NCBI GenBank assembly: GCA_045809925.1
Contig: JBJMWX010000108.1
Coordinates: 1-64,000 of the forward strand
Source of the DNA: CADDYX01 sp045809925
GTDB taxonomy: Bacteria > Verrucomicrobiota > Verrucomicrobiia > Chthoniobacterales > UBA10450
Direction: 5' to 3'
DNA length: 64,000 nucleotides
Shown here: positions 8,926-17,909 of the stretch, piece by piece
How the letters are laid out: each line of letters opens with the position of its first letter
Position numbering within the stretch: position 1 is the first letter of the stretch
Translations under genes and position numbers: made by a program
The notes under the pieces: generated by a model
Databases searched by the model: none
Seen by the model: only the letters and a program-made list of their open reading frames with translations
What the model was told of the DNA's origin: nothing

Positions 8926-10011
8926 CTATTTCCTCAAGTATTCAAATGCCGCGCCACACGCGACGTTGAGGGAGACAAATTCCTGTGGCAGCGCCTGTCG
9001 CTTACCTGCGGGCAAGGCTACTTCGCACATCTCGAGCGGATCCCAGATTTCACACGGCAGACCGAGCTCATCGCTCAGAATCTGCAAAATCGTTTCTGTT
9101 CGTGCGAGGCCGCCCGAGACGAAGATGCGTTGAATGCTTTGCTCGTGCTGGCCTTCGAAAAAGCCGATGGAATTGCGGACTTCGGTGGCGAGACGGGCGA
9201 GGGCACTGCGGCAAATCTCGGTCATGCCGGGGTCGCCCTCTTGAAGCATGACTCGCGCAGCATCGCTGTCGAGCGCGCCGTCAGCAGTCAGCGCTTCATT
9301 CACCATCTTGCCGCCGTAATCAATGCTCCGAACGAGCATCAGTTCGCTCTTGGAGCCGATCAGGACCGTGCTTTGCAGGTGTCCCATATCGAGAAGGAGA
9401 AACGCGTCGTGCGCGAAAGTCTGAGGATAGGCGAACTCGAAGGCGTTAAACGAGCAGACGGGCGCGAGCTGGACGATGCCCGCGGGAACGCGCGCTTTGG
9501 TGCAGGCGGCGGAAATCTGTTTCACTGCCGGGCGCAACATCCCGCCGACGAGATAGCGCATTTTCGGCGCCGGATCGGCAGCCGTAGCAACCGCTGCGCT
9601 GCGCGAAGAATCACCAACGCCTGCAGTCTGGTGAACAACTGCCGCTTCCGCCATTACCGGCGCGCAATCGAGGACGAAATCCTTGCACTCCTGGTTGAGG
9701 ACGGCGAGACCGTTTAGTCGCAGTGCATTGCGCAAAAGATCGATGGGTGTTTCGGGCTGTTCGATAATGCGAAGCAGCGCCTGCGGATCGGAAACGCCAA
9801 CCGCGCATTCCTTGGTGCTGCCGCCGAGTTCGCGCAAAAGGGCCTTCAGCTCCTGAACCAGACCATCAGTGCTGCTGAATTGCTCGGGTACCGGGCGCGA
9901 GGCGTAGCTCGTGAGCACAACGCGGTGGTCGCCTTTGCGCTGCAGCAGCACACCTTTAAAAGCGTGCTTGCCGAGATCGATGCCAATAACAGAATTCGCA
10001 CGTCGCGCCAT
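8926..10011 (-). CDS. pilM: Type IV pilus assembly ATPase-fold protein PilM
   Basis: A 361-residue cytoplasmic protein with the actin/FtsA fold. The phosphate-1 loop is at the N-terminus (SVIGIDLGKHAFKGVLL), a second nucleotide-site strand is AFLLLDMGHLQSTVLI, and the adenosine motif is RIFVSGGLARTETILQIL. PilM binds the N-terminal tail of PilN and anchors the pilus platform on the cytoplasmic side. The start is ATG 10011 (MARRANSVIG); the frame is open to 10158 but that extension runs into the preceding gene and is not conserved-looking. It heads the pilMNOP-like operon, 62 bases after the upstream conserved gene and 5 bases before the PilN-like gene. Confidence 0.85.
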   Translation of the reverse strand: MARRANSVIGIDLGKHAFKGVLLQRKGDHRVVLTSYASRPVPEQFSSTDGLVQELKALLRELGGSTKECAVGVSDPQALLRIIEQPETPIDLLRNALRLNGLAVLNQECKDFVLDCAPVMAEAAVVHQTAGVGDSSRSAAVATAADPAPKMRYLVGGMLRPAVKQISAACTKARVPAGIVQLAPVCSFNAFEFAYPQTFAHDAFLLLDMGHLQSTVLIGSKSELMLVRSIDYGGKMVNEALTADGALDSDAARVMLQEGDPGMTEICRSALARLATEVRNSIGFFEGQHEQSIQRIFVSGGLARTETILQILSDELGLPCEIWDPLEMCEVALPAGKRQALPQEFVSLNVACGAAFEYLRK

Positions 10012-10073
10012 GATGCCGCCGTTCGATATAGCGGGAAGCGTGCCGACACACTGCTTTTCTGGCGGAAAAAGCC

Positions 10074-11477
10074 CTATGCAGCGGCGGAGGCGGAATAGCC
10101 GAAAAAGCGACGATTCTTGATGATCTCGCTGACTTCCGCGGGCACCATTCGCTCCCAATCCCGATCACCTGATTGCAGCTTGGCCAGGGCTGCCGGCGCG
10201 TAGATGCGCAGATAATCGGGATTGTAGTCGGTGATCTCGCGGATGAACTGGTTCTCGACCAGATAAAGAAAGAGAGAGCGCAAATTCGGCGCGACTTCGG
10301 TCTTCGTCGCGGTCACGATCTGCCCGGTGCGCTCGTCGATCATCGGATAGACATAGAGTTTCAGTCCTCCTTTGAACATCCGGCCGAGCGCTTCCAGAAT
10401 CCCGCCCTCCAGATTCAGGTAATATTTTTCGTCGAAAATCTCGAGCAAACTCGGCACACCCATGACGAGACCAATCATTCGGCTCGTGTAGCGCGCCAGA
10501 TAGCCGGCAAGCCGGTAATATTCGCCGAACTTCGAGATCATGACAGGCCGGCCGAGCGCGCCAAGAATGTCGACCCGGGCGAGAAAGTCGGCGTGATTTA
10601 GCTGCCCCTCCGAGAGGAGATTTTGCAGTGTCATCTCCATCAGAACGACGAGGTCTTGTCCGGAGCAGCCGCAATGTCTCAGGAAGGCGGTGCGTGCACC
10701 GTTGAGCATGTCGTTGGTCGCGTAGGTCACCGGTCGAAAACTGCCGCGCTCGACGAGAATCGCCTTCTTATAGAGAACGTCGGCCGGCTGAACCGACTCG
10801 CCATCGGCGGTGAAAATCACCGCGTCCGTGAGCCCCTGGCTCACGAGTTGAAGACTCATCAGGCGATTGTCGACCTGTCGGAAGGCCGGTCCGGAGAACT
10901 TGATCATGTCGACCTCCATCCGGCCGGGCGCGAGGTTTTCCTGCAGCGACGCAATTAGCTTCTCTGGTAGCTGATGATGATAAAATGCGCCGTAGATCAG
11001 GTTGACCCCGATAATTCCGAGCGCTTCCTGTTGATCGACGTTTGTTTCATCGAGCATCCGCACGTGAATGATGATCTGGCTGGGTTCGCCGCGCGTTTCC
11101 GTCTGGAAACGCATTCCGAGCCACCCGTGTGATTCGTTGTGCTGCTTGAAGCTCCGTGCCGCAACAGTGTCCGCGAAAACGAAAAATGTCCGCTCGCTAC
11201 CGAGCGTCGCGTCCAGCCGCTCGACCAGGAGATTGAATTCGTGATCGAGCATTGTCTGCAAACGCTTGCGACTGACGTAGCGATCGGCTGGCCCGTAGAT
11301 CGCATCACTGAAGGTCATGTCGTAAGCCGACATCGTTTTCGCGACCGTGCCGGATGCGCCGCCGACGTGGAAGAAATGCCTCGCTACTTCCTGCCCGGCA
11401 CCGATCTCAGCGAAGGTGCCGTACTTCTTCGGGTCGAGGTTGATCTGGAACGCTTTTTTGTTCGTCCCGACGTCCAT
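10074..11477 (-). CDS. Conserved protein of unknown function (467 aa)
   Basis: I recognise this as a widely distributed bacterial family, but I know of no reliable function; database labels for relatives (such as TonB receptor or nucleotidyl transferase) look unfounded. The start MDVGTNKKAFQINLD is followed by YGTFAEIGAGQEVARHFF and SAYDMTFSDAIYG, its most conserved blocks. There is no signal peptide, membrane segment or obvious nucleotide loop, so it is probably cytoplasmic. ATG 11477 is preceded by GAGGGCAG, a usable ribosome site; ATG 11489 would add four residues. It lies between batE and pilM on the same strand, 53 and 62 bases away, and could be read with either group. See the finding on its context. 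Confidence 0.72.
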   Translation of the reverse strand: MDVGTNKKAFQINLDPKKYGTFAEIGAGQEVARHFFHVGGASGTVAKTMSAYDMTFSDAIYGPADRYVSRKRLQTMLDHEFNLLVERLDATLGSERTFFVFADTVAARSFKQHNESHGWLGMRFQTETRGEPSQIIIHVRMLDETNVDQQEALGIIGVNLIYGAFYHHQLPEKLIASLQENLAPGRMEVDMIKFSGPAFRQVDNRLMSLQLVSQGLTDAVIFTADGESVQPADVLYKKAILVERGSFRPVTYATNDMLNGARTAFLRHCGCSGQDLVVLMEMTLQNLLSEGQLNHADFLARVDILGALGRPVMISKFGEYYRLAGYLARYTSRMIGLVMGVPSLLEIFDEKYYLNLEGGILEALGRMFKGGLKLYVYPMIDERTGQIVTATKTEVAPNLRSLFLYLVENQFIREITDYNPDYLRIYAPAALAKLQSGDRDWERMVPAEVSEIIKNRRFFGYSASAAA

Positions 11478-11530
11478 CTCTGCCCTCATCGCGCTAATGT
11501 AGCGGCGGCAGGCGCGGCGGCAAAAACTAG

Positions 11531-12268
11531 CTAAAGACGAACCGGCTGGAGCGCGCCAGCCGGAATCCAGCCGCGTTGCGCGTTTGGCAGGATCGCATAG
11601 GTCCAATCGCCTCGCGTGCTTACGATTTGCACCTCGCTGCCTGGCGGCAGGACGAGCACGCTCGCGGACGTGTCGGCAGTCGCGAGTCGCGCCTCGGTCT
11701 TGTTACCAATCACGATCGCGAGGGAACGGCCGTGCCAGCCGTTTTCCTTTGTCCACGCTGCCCAGGTTGAAGCGCCGCACACAACGAGCGCCAGCGCCAC
11801 AATCGTAGCGCGAGCGACCGAGCGTCTTGTCGCAAAAAGGCTCGTTAGAGCGACCAATGCAGCGATCCAGAAGGAGAGCGCAGCTGCGATCGTCCATTGA
11901 TTGGCGGTGGCGAAGGCAACGTAACGCTCCGCCGCATCAGGACGCATCTCAAGCGCGCGCGCCTGGTCACGTACCAGCCGCAGATTTGCTTCCGCTTCCG
12001 GTTGATGGGGATCGAGCGCGAGTGCCCGCTCATAATTTAAAATCGCTTTACCGAAGTCACCCGCCCGATACCACGCATTTCCAAGATCGTAGAACAAGTT
12101 GCTGCTCCATCGGCCGTCGCGCACCAGTTGCTCATAGCCGTCAATTGCCTTGCGGAAATCGCCGGCGGCGTAAGCCTGGTTTGCCTCCGTGAAGCTCGCG
12201 TCCTGCCCCGCGCGCGCCGGAACAAGGCTAGCCGAGGCAGCAATTAACAAGGCGATAATCCGGTTCAT
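11531..12268 (-). CDS. batE: BatE-type TPR and SH3 protein
   Basis: A 245-residue envelope protein with a signal peptide (MNRIIALLIAASASLVPARA), two to three TPR units (~25-100, e.g. NLFYDLGNAWYRAGDFGKAI), two membrane helices (~120-165) and a C-terminal bacterial SH3 domain (SVLVLPPGSEVQIVSTRGDW then GWIPAGALQPVRL). This TPR-TM-SH3 layout is that of BatE, the last gene of Bat (Bacteroides aerotolerance) operons. Its start overlaps the batD stop by 4 bases (12265-12268). The Bat complex is thought to protect or assemble envelope proteins, with a MoxR ATPase as chaperone; the exact client is unknown. Confidence 0.82.
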   Translation of the reverse strand: MNRIIALLIAASASLVPARAGQDASFTEANQAYAAGDFRKAIDGYEQLVRDGRWSSNLFYDLGNAWYRAGDFGKAILNYERALALDPHQPEAEANLRLVRDQARALEMRPDAAERYVAFATANQWTIAAALSFWIAALVALTSLFATRRSVARATIVALALVVCGASTWAAWTKENGWHGRSLAIVIGNKTEARLATADTSASVLVLPPGSEVQIVSTRGDWTYAILPNAQRGWIPAGALQPVRL

Positions 12269-14124
12269 GCGCGGAGATGGTCCAGCAGGTCGAGAACTTC
12301 GCGGCGCGCGTCGGCCGACAACGTCGACGCGCCATTTCCCGTCCCGCTGTAACGCAGCTCGTCGCTGCGAGCGAACAACTGTTGAAGCCGTTGGCGGATT
12401 CCTTCGTCGGCTCGAAAGGCAGCCGCAGCCGTGTCGGCATCGATCGCATGCGGCGGTAGGTTTTTAATCACGGCCGCCTTCAACTGCACAGCGCGCGAGG
12501 CGTCGGCAAAATATTCGCGTGGCGGCAAATCGCTCCGATGGAGTTTCCGCTGCAAGTCGCTAATTTCGTGCTGCAGTTCGGCAAGCCGGCGGGCCTCGCG
12601 GTTGCTTTGCCGCCGTCGCCGAATTTGCCACGCCGCAAAGCCGAGAAGCAGAGCCAGCGGCACGAGCTGCCCCAACCAGAACACGCGTCGTGCGACTAAC
12701 GGTGCAAACGCAGTTGTCCCGCGCGGCAACTCGCTTAGCTGATAAAGAATGTCCTGTGGTTTTGCCGTGCTCGCAGCTGGCGGAGCCGATGGCGTCGCCA
12801 GCCTTGGGGACGAAGGAGCGGCGGTCGGTGCAGTTGCCGCTGCGCCCCCCTGCACTTGGACGGCAATTGGCTGGGAACGGAGCGTGACGTACTGCTCTTT
12901 CAGCGGGTCAAAGAAGGAGAAAACGAGCGGTGGAATTTTGTCCTTGCGTTCGGTCGCGCTCAGCACCGTCTCAAATGTTTTCGTGCCGCTGATCCCCACG
13001 TCGTCATCCTGCTTAAATTGCGAAGAAGGAGGGTAGGCGTGCCAGCCGTTCGTATCCTCAAGGACGGGAGCGGCAACGCGATCGAAATTTCCACGGCCGG
13101 AGATCTTAATTGTTACCGTCATCGGGTCTCCAAGCTGGACACTGGTCGGCTTGGCTTCGCTCGTGATCGTGAAGCTGCCAACCGCTCCGGAAAAACTTGG
13201 CGGCGCATTGGGAGGCAGCGGCTTGACGTCCACCGTCACGGCATCGCTCTTCAACTTCACCTCGCGCGCCACACCAGGCGCGAACATCGGGTCGTTGAAG
13301 AAGTTGTCGAAAAACGGATCATTCATACCGAACGGATCGCGGACTGATGGTCGGCTACGACTCCGCTGCGGCACCCAAACCGTCACCGGCATTTCGATCG
13401 GTCCGACTTCGATTTTCCCCGTGCGCGCCGCGGCGATGGCCGTTTTGTAGGTAATAATCTCGTGCGGCGAGCCTCGAATTGTCGCAGTCGTTTGCGTCGG
13501 CCTCGGCATTGTCTGCGCGACAAAACCCTGGCCGGGAATCTCGATGCTCGGCGGGAGCGCCGGAACCCGAATGTGGGCGGTCGTATCAAAAGCTAGCCGC
13601 ACCTGCAGCGGAACCATCTCTCCGATATAAGCGCTCGTCTTGCCGAGCGTTAGCTCAATGAACCCGGCACGGCTCGCGTCCACTGTGCCGCGCGACTGAC
13701 CAGCACCGCCTGAGCGCGCGCCCGCCGCGACGTTTAACGTCAGTTCAGGCGTGCGCAGGGTCTTGTCGCCGACCCGAATCGATTGCGGCGGAATCTTAAA
13801 CGTGCCGGGCTTGTCCGGCATGATCGTGTAGCTATAGACGATGCTCATGCTCGTCGAGAAGCCGCGCATCTCAATACTTTGGGATTCGCCGGTGTAACGA
13901 ATATCGAGGCCGCCGACATTGATCTGATCCGGCATCTGGGCGCGTCGCGACCCGTTGATTTTAATTTGCAACTGCACCGGTTCGCCGACAGCGGTCTCGG
14001 AACTATCCAGCACTGCGGTGACGCTCGGCTCGTCGGCGCGCGACTCAGTCGCCACGCAGGCGACGGTTGCGAGCACGATTAAAAAACGTATTGCGAAACT
14101 GCGGAGAGAATTCGGGTGAAACAT
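12265..14124 (-). CDS. batD: BatD oxygen-tolerance protein
   Basis: A 619-residue exported protein. It has a signal peptide (SFAIRFLIVLATVACVA), then three or four immunoglobulin-like beta domains beginning PSVTAVLDSSETAVGEPVQL, a pattern typical of BatD. A membrane helix lies near residue 490 (LGQLVPLALLLGFAAWQI), followed by a basic cytoplasmic tail with a coiled coil. Residues ~430-460 are a Pro/Ala/Thr-rich linker. It sits 8 bases after the BatB-BatC fusion gene and overlaps batE by 4 bases. Beyond partnership with the other Bat proteins the family has no known enzymatic role. Confidence 0.85.
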   Translation of the reverse strand: MFHPNSLRSFAIRFLIVLATVACVATESRADEPSVTAVLDSSETAVGEPVQLQIKINGSRRAQMPDQINVGGLDIRYTGESQSIEMRGFSTSMSIVYSYTIMPDKPGTFKIPPQSIRVGDKTLRTPELTLNVAAGARSGGAGQSRGTVDASRAGFIELTLGKTSAYIGEMVPLQVRLAFDTTAHIRVPALPPSIEIPGQGFVAQTMPRPTQTTATIRGSPHEIITYKTAIAAARTGKIEVGPIEMPVTVWVPQRSRSRPSVRDPFGMNDPFFDNFFNDPMFAPGVAREVKLKSDAVTVDVKPLPPNAPPSFSGAVGSFTITSEAKPTSVQLGDPMTVTIKISGRGNFDRVAAPVLEDTNGWHAYPPSSQFKQDDDVGISGTKTFETVLSATERKDKIPPLVFSFFDPLKEQYVTLRSQPIAVQVQGGAAATAPTAAPSSPRLATPSAPPAASTAKPQDILYQLSELPRGTTAFAPLVARRVFWLGQLVPLALLLGFAAWQIRRRRQSNREARRLAELQHEISDLQRKLHRSDLPPREYFADASRAVQLKAAVIKNLPPHAIDADTAAAAFRADEGIRQRLQQLFARSDELRYSGTGNGASTLSADARREVLDLLDHLRA

Positions 14125-14132
14125 GCCGGCGG

Positions 14133-16358
14133 CTACCAGTCCTTATAGACATGGCGTGCAGCCTTACGTTCATCAAGCTGCACCCGCTGTTCCTCGTCTT
14201 TCATCGACTTGAGGAGAAGTTCCGCCTGCTTCTCGCTCATCTGCCCGTCCTTTTGCTCTTCGGCTTCCGCGATCTCCGCCGCCTGCTCCTGTGATTTCTC
14301 GTCATTCGTCCCTTTCAGTTCGCCGGCGAGCTTCTTTGCAGGCGAAGCAGAAGGCGCCGCCGTCGCAGATCCGTTTGCCTCGGCTCCATTGCCTTCTCCG
14401 GGCGACGGCGACGGCGATTCACCTGCGCCCTTGTTTTGCTCTTGGGCGGGGGTCGGCGACGCCGGCTGATTCTGGTTGTCTCCGTTCTCCGGCTGCGGCT
14501 GCTGACCGGGTGTTGTTGAGGCCGAAGCGCTCGGAGAAGGCGACGGCCCGCCGTTGCTATCATCCTGGTTCTTTTCCCCCGCGGAGGGCGAAGGTGTCGG
14601 CGAGGTGCCTTGCTTGTCGTTCGGTTGGTCTTTCTGCTGGCCGTCTTTTTTTTGTTCGTCTTTCGATTGCTCCTGCTTCTGCTGGTCGTCCTTTGACTGC
14701 TGATCCTGCTGCTGTTGGTTTTGATCGCGCTGTTGTTGCTGCTGATCCTTTTTTTGCGGCGACTGCTGGTCGTTCTTCTGCTGGTTCTTGTCTTGCTGCT
14801 TTTGTTGTTGCTGCTGCTGCGGTGAAGGCGAGGGCGTCGGCTGTTCCTGTTTGCGCTTCAGCTCCTCGATTTTGTTCTTCACGAACTCAAGGTTCTCCTT
14901 CGCCTCTTTGTCATTCGGGTCGAGCTTGAGTGCCTGTTCGTAGTGCTGCACGGCGTTCGCCCATTCGCCCAGCTTCTTTGCGTCGGCCGTCTGCGATTCG
15001 CCACGCTCGTACAAGGTGTTGCCCAAATTGTAGTGACTTCGGCTCTGCAGCGCTTTGTCGGGCGAAAGCAAGGCCTGGCTGAAGGCGTCGAGCGCCTTGT
15101 TGTAGTCCTTAAGTTTGTAGGCGGCGGCACCGGAATCGAAGTGCAGTTTGTCCGCCGCTTCGCTCTGCGGGTGCTCCTTCAGGGTTTGTTGAAACTGCTC
15201 GTAGGCGTCGCGATATTTCTCCGTCCGGTAGGCGTCGAGCCCGGGTGAAGCAGCAAGCACGCTCCCGGCCGATGCGATGACGACCGCGGCTGCGGCCAAC
15301 GCGGCCCGCGTGACTTGCGGCCGCACCCCACGCACCCGGACGCGCTTTCGTTCGCTCACAAGAAACCAGCTCGCCAGCGCAATGCACCCCGCGGCGAGCG
15401 GCCACTGATAACGCTCAATTGGCCGACGGGATAAACGCGCATCAATTTGGCCAGCCTGCAGCGTAGAAAGACCCTCGCGGACCAGCTGTTTCATGGTCGA
15501 AGGGCCGTTGTCGAGATGCAGGTAGAGTCCTCCCGTCGCCGCCGCCAATTCGCGCAACCGTTTTTCGTCCAGCTTCGATTTGACCACCTGACCTTTGTCA
15601 TCCTTGACGAATGCGGTGCCGCTGCCGTCGGGGCTGCGCAGCGGAATCAGCGATCCCTCAGGTGTGCCGACACCGATCGTGAATATGCGAACACCTGCGT
15701 CGGCGGCGGCTTTTGCAGTCTTCGTCGCATCACCGCTTAGCTCTTCGCCGTCGGTAAAGATAATGAGCGCGCGATTGCCGGTCGCGCTTTTGCCGTAGGT
15801 CGACACAGCGAGGTTGATCGCCTCCGAAATATTCGTGCCGCCTTCAGGAATCGTGTTCGTGTCGAGATCGTTGACGGCATCGATCGCGGCATTGTAATCG
15901 ATCGTGAGCGGCGCCTGGACGAAGGCGCGACCGGCGAACGCGATTAATCCGATACGGTCGCCCTGCAGCTCATTAATAAAGTCCTGCGCGGCGAGCTTCA
16001 CTCGGTCGAGGCGGCTCGGCTGCACGTCGTTCGAGAGCATGCTGCGAGACGTGTCGACGGCGAGAAGCAGATCGAGACCTTTTCGCTTTGTTTCGTCGTA
16101 GGTGTAACCCCAGCGCGGTTGGGCGAGGGCAAGGATGGCGCACGTTAGTCCGACAAGGAGAAGCGCGAAACGCATTGCGCGGCGCGCGTAGTTTACCGTC
16201 CCGGCGAGTTCCGGCAGCAGCTTCGGTGAAATGAAGGTGCCGAGGCGCGCCGCGGTCGAGCGCTCGGCGCGGACGTAGACGAGCACGAGCGCGGGCACAA
16301 TCAGCAGTGCCCAAAGCCAGGACGGCGCGCCTAATGCGAAATCGTGGAGCGAAGTCAC
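14133..16358 (-). CDS. batB: BatB-BatC fusion: VWA domain plus TPR and low-complexity tail
   Basis: A 741-residue membrane protein joining two normally separate Bat proteins. The BatB part has N-terminal helices (WLWALLIVPALVLVYV; ALLLVGLTCAILALAQ) and a von Willebrand A domain with an intact MIDAS site (LLLAVDTSRSM near residue 100, later GGTNIS and FTDGEE). After two further helices (~320-375) a BatC-like TPR region follows (~380-500; SHYNLGNTLYERGES). The last ~240 residues are low complexity, rich in Gln, Lys, Asp, Pro and Ser, ending in a charged segment (ARHVYKDW). The GTG start at 16358 overlaps the batA stop as GTGA; a longer reading to 16415 would overlap batA by 60 bases. Confidence 0.86.
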   Translation of the reverse strand: MTSLHDFALGAPSWLWALLIVPALVLVYVRAERSTAARLGTFISPKLLPELAGTVNYARRAMRFALLLVGLTCAILALAQPRWGYTYDETKRKGLDLLLAVDTSRSMLSNDVQPSRLDRVKLAAQDFINELQGDRIGLIAFAGRAFVQAPLTIDYNAAIDAVNDLDTNTIPEGGTNISEAINLAVSTYGKSATGNRALIIFTDGEELSGDATKTAKAAADAGVRIFTIGVGTPEGSLIPLRSPDGSGTAFVKDDKGQVVKSKLDEKRLRELAAATGGLYLHLDNGPSTMKQLVREGLSTLQAGQIDARLSRRPIERYQWPLAAGCIALASWFLVSERKRVRVRGVRPQVTRAALAAAAVVIASAGSVLAASPGLDAYRTEKYRDAYEQFQQTLKEHPQSEAADKLHFDSGAAAYKLKDYNKALDAFSQALLSPDKALQSRSHYNLGNTLYERGESQTADAKKLGEWANAVQHYEQALKLDPNDKEAKENLEFVKNKIEELKRKQEQPTPSPSPQQQQQQKQQDKNQQKNDQQSPQKKDQQQQQRDQNQQQQDQQSKDDQQKQEQSKDEQKKDGQQKDQPNDKQGTSPTPSPSAGEKNQDDSNGGPSPSPSASASTTPGQQPQPENGDNQNQPASPTPAQEQNKGAGESPSPSPGEGNGAEANGSATAAPSASPAKKLAGELKGTNDEKSQEQAAEIAEAEEQKDGQMSEKQAELLLKSMKDEEQRVQLDERKAARHVYKDW

Positions 16359-17413
16359 GGCAACTTCTTCCAAAGAGTGTTCGAGAGCACGAGCTGCGCG
16401 ACGAGCAGACCGCACCCTGCCATGATGCAGGCCGGAAAAAGGTCGCGGTATTGCTGGTGCTTTTTCACCTGCACGGTTGTCTTCTCCAGCTTGTCGATGT
16501 CGCCGAAAATCCTCTCGAGAGATTTCGTGTCAGTCGCGCGAAAGAACTGGCCGTCGGCGATCCGGGCGACTTCCTTCAGGCCCGCTTCATTGAATGAAAC
16601 GCGCGCTCGTTGATAGAGCACATTGCCCGCTGTATCGGTCAACACTCTGCTTGTCCGCGGGTCCATCGCCGGGTATTGCGCAATGCCATTGGTGCCGATG
16701 CCGATCGCGTAAAGTTTGATCCGCAACGCCTTGAGCGCCTCCGCGGCGGTGTTCGGAGGAATCTTTCCCGCGTTGTTGTCACCGTCGGTCAGGAGCACAA
16801 CCGCGCGGCTCTTCGACTGTTTGTCGTTGAGGCGATTCCCCGCCGCTGCCATCGCCGACCCGATCGCGGTGCTGCCTTCAATCAACCCGATCCGGACGCG
16901 ATCGAGATTCTGTAGCAGCCAGTCATGGTCGAGCGTCATCGGGCTGACCACGAACGGTTGTGCGCCGAACGCGATCATCCCGATGCGGTCGTTTGGCCGT
17001 CCTTCGATAAACTTGCGCGTCACCTCACGCACGGCATCGAGCCGGGTCGCTTCGTCGCCCCCGATGGTGAAGTCCTTCGTCAGCATCGAGTTCGAGACGT
17101 CGAGCACCAGCATGATGTCGATGCCGCTCGCCTCAACCTCGGTCAGACTTTTGCCGAGCTGAGGCCGGGCCAGTGCGAGGACGAATATGGCAAGCGCGAG
17201 GAGGAGCAGTGTGCGAAGCAATTTGCCCGCGCGCGCGGCGCTTAGTTTCCCGAGCGCGCGCAGGGTTACCGTGTTCGAGAATACGACGGCTGGTGCGGGA
17301 CCACGCTGCCCGCGCAGCCAGGCGAGCAATGGGACAAGGGCGAGCAGCAAGAGGAGCCATGGATTAGCGAAAGACAGGGCGGTATTCGCCGGTAGCCAGT
17401 CACGCGGGTTCAA
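16355..17413 (-). CDS. batA: BatA von Willebrand A domain membrane protein
   Basis: A ~352-residue inner-membrane protein with two N-terminal helices (WLLLLLALVPLLAWL; LLRTLLLLALAIFVLALA), a VWA domain with intact MIDAS (MLVLDVSNSM, then STAIGSA and LLTDGDNN), and a C-terminal helix (LFPACIMAGCGLLVAQLVL). This is the BatA arrangement. The start is TTG 17413 because AAGGGAGGT lies five bases before it; GTG 17419 in the same frame is too close to that site. The ribosome site falls within the end of the DUF4381 gene, so translation is probably coupled. The 3' end overlaps batB as GTGA. Confidence 0.88.
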   Translation of the reverse strand: MNPRDWLPANTALSFANPWLLLLLALVPLLAWLRGQRGPAPAVVFSNTVTLRALGKLSAARAGKLLRTLLLLALAIFVLALARPQLGKSLTEVEASGIDIMLVLDVSNSMLTKDFTIGGDEATRLDAVREVTRKFIEGRPNDRIGMIAFGAQPFVVSPMTLDHDWLLQNLDRVRIGLIEGSTAIGSAMAAAGNRLNDKQSKSRAVVLLTDGDNNAGKIPPNTAAEALKALRIKLYAIGIGTNGIAQYPAMDPRTSRVLTDTAGNVLYQRARVSFNEAGLKEVARIADGQFFRATDTKSLERIFGDIDKLEKTTVQVKKHQQYRDLFPACIMAGCGLLVAQLVLSNTLWKKLP

Positions 17414-17909
17414 GCGCACCTCCCTTCACAAATCGCGTCGCTTCTTCAAGCAACAGCCGGCTGTCGTCGCGCGTCGCGTCATAGCGCGCAAACTTGATCA
17501 AATCACAGCGGCTCAGGAAATCGTCGAGCAGCGCCTTGTCGTCGGCCGAAAAGGCAGGCGAATCGCTTAATGCGGAGAGAAACTCGACGGAGGTTTGTCG
17601 TGTCAGCGGGAGCTGATATTGCTCGGAAACATACCTGCGCAGAATATCGGAGACAAAGATGCTGAATTGATACGGGTTCATGGTGTCGATCTCTCTCGCG
17701 GCGCGGTCGAGTTGTTCGAGCGCACGCTGGCGGGCGGTCGGAATGCGGACTGGTCGGCGCCTGCGCGCGCGAATGATCAACCAAACGGCACCGCCGACCA
17801 GCGCGAGGATGATGAATGAAACCGCCAAAACCAGCCAGGCAGGGATCAGCGAATAGTCGACCGCCGGCGCGATATCGTGAAATTGCTGCTGGGCCAGCCA
17901 GGCTTTCAT
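17400..17909 (-). CDS. DUF4381-type membrane protein of the Bat operon
   Basis: A 169-residue protein: short N-terminal periplasmic part, one membrane helix (LVLAVSFIILALVGGAVWLI), an Arg-rich stop-transfer (RARRRRPVRIP), and a helical cytoplasmic domain with MNPYQFSIFVSDILRRYV. This matches the small DUF4381 protein regularly found between DUF58 and VWA genes in MoxR/Bat operons. Its role is unknown; position suggests it links the DUF58 protein to the VWA pair. It overlaps the DUF58 gene by 4 bases and runs past the batA start. Confidence 0.78.
   Translation of the reverse strand: MKAWLAQQQFHDIAPAVDYSLIPAWLVLAVSFIILALVGGAVWLIIRARRRRPVRIPTARQRALEQLDRAAREIDTMNPYQFSIFVSDILRRYVSEQYQLPLTRQTSVEFLSALSDSPAFSADDKALLDDFLSRCDLIKFARYDATRDDSRLLLEEATRFVKGGALEPA

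Noticed and set aside
14300..14880. CAG-type microsatellite or recombination hot spot in batB
   Set aside because: The repeats are explained by the Gln/Lys/Pro/Ser-rich protein tail with mixed codons; no uniform DNA unit is kept.
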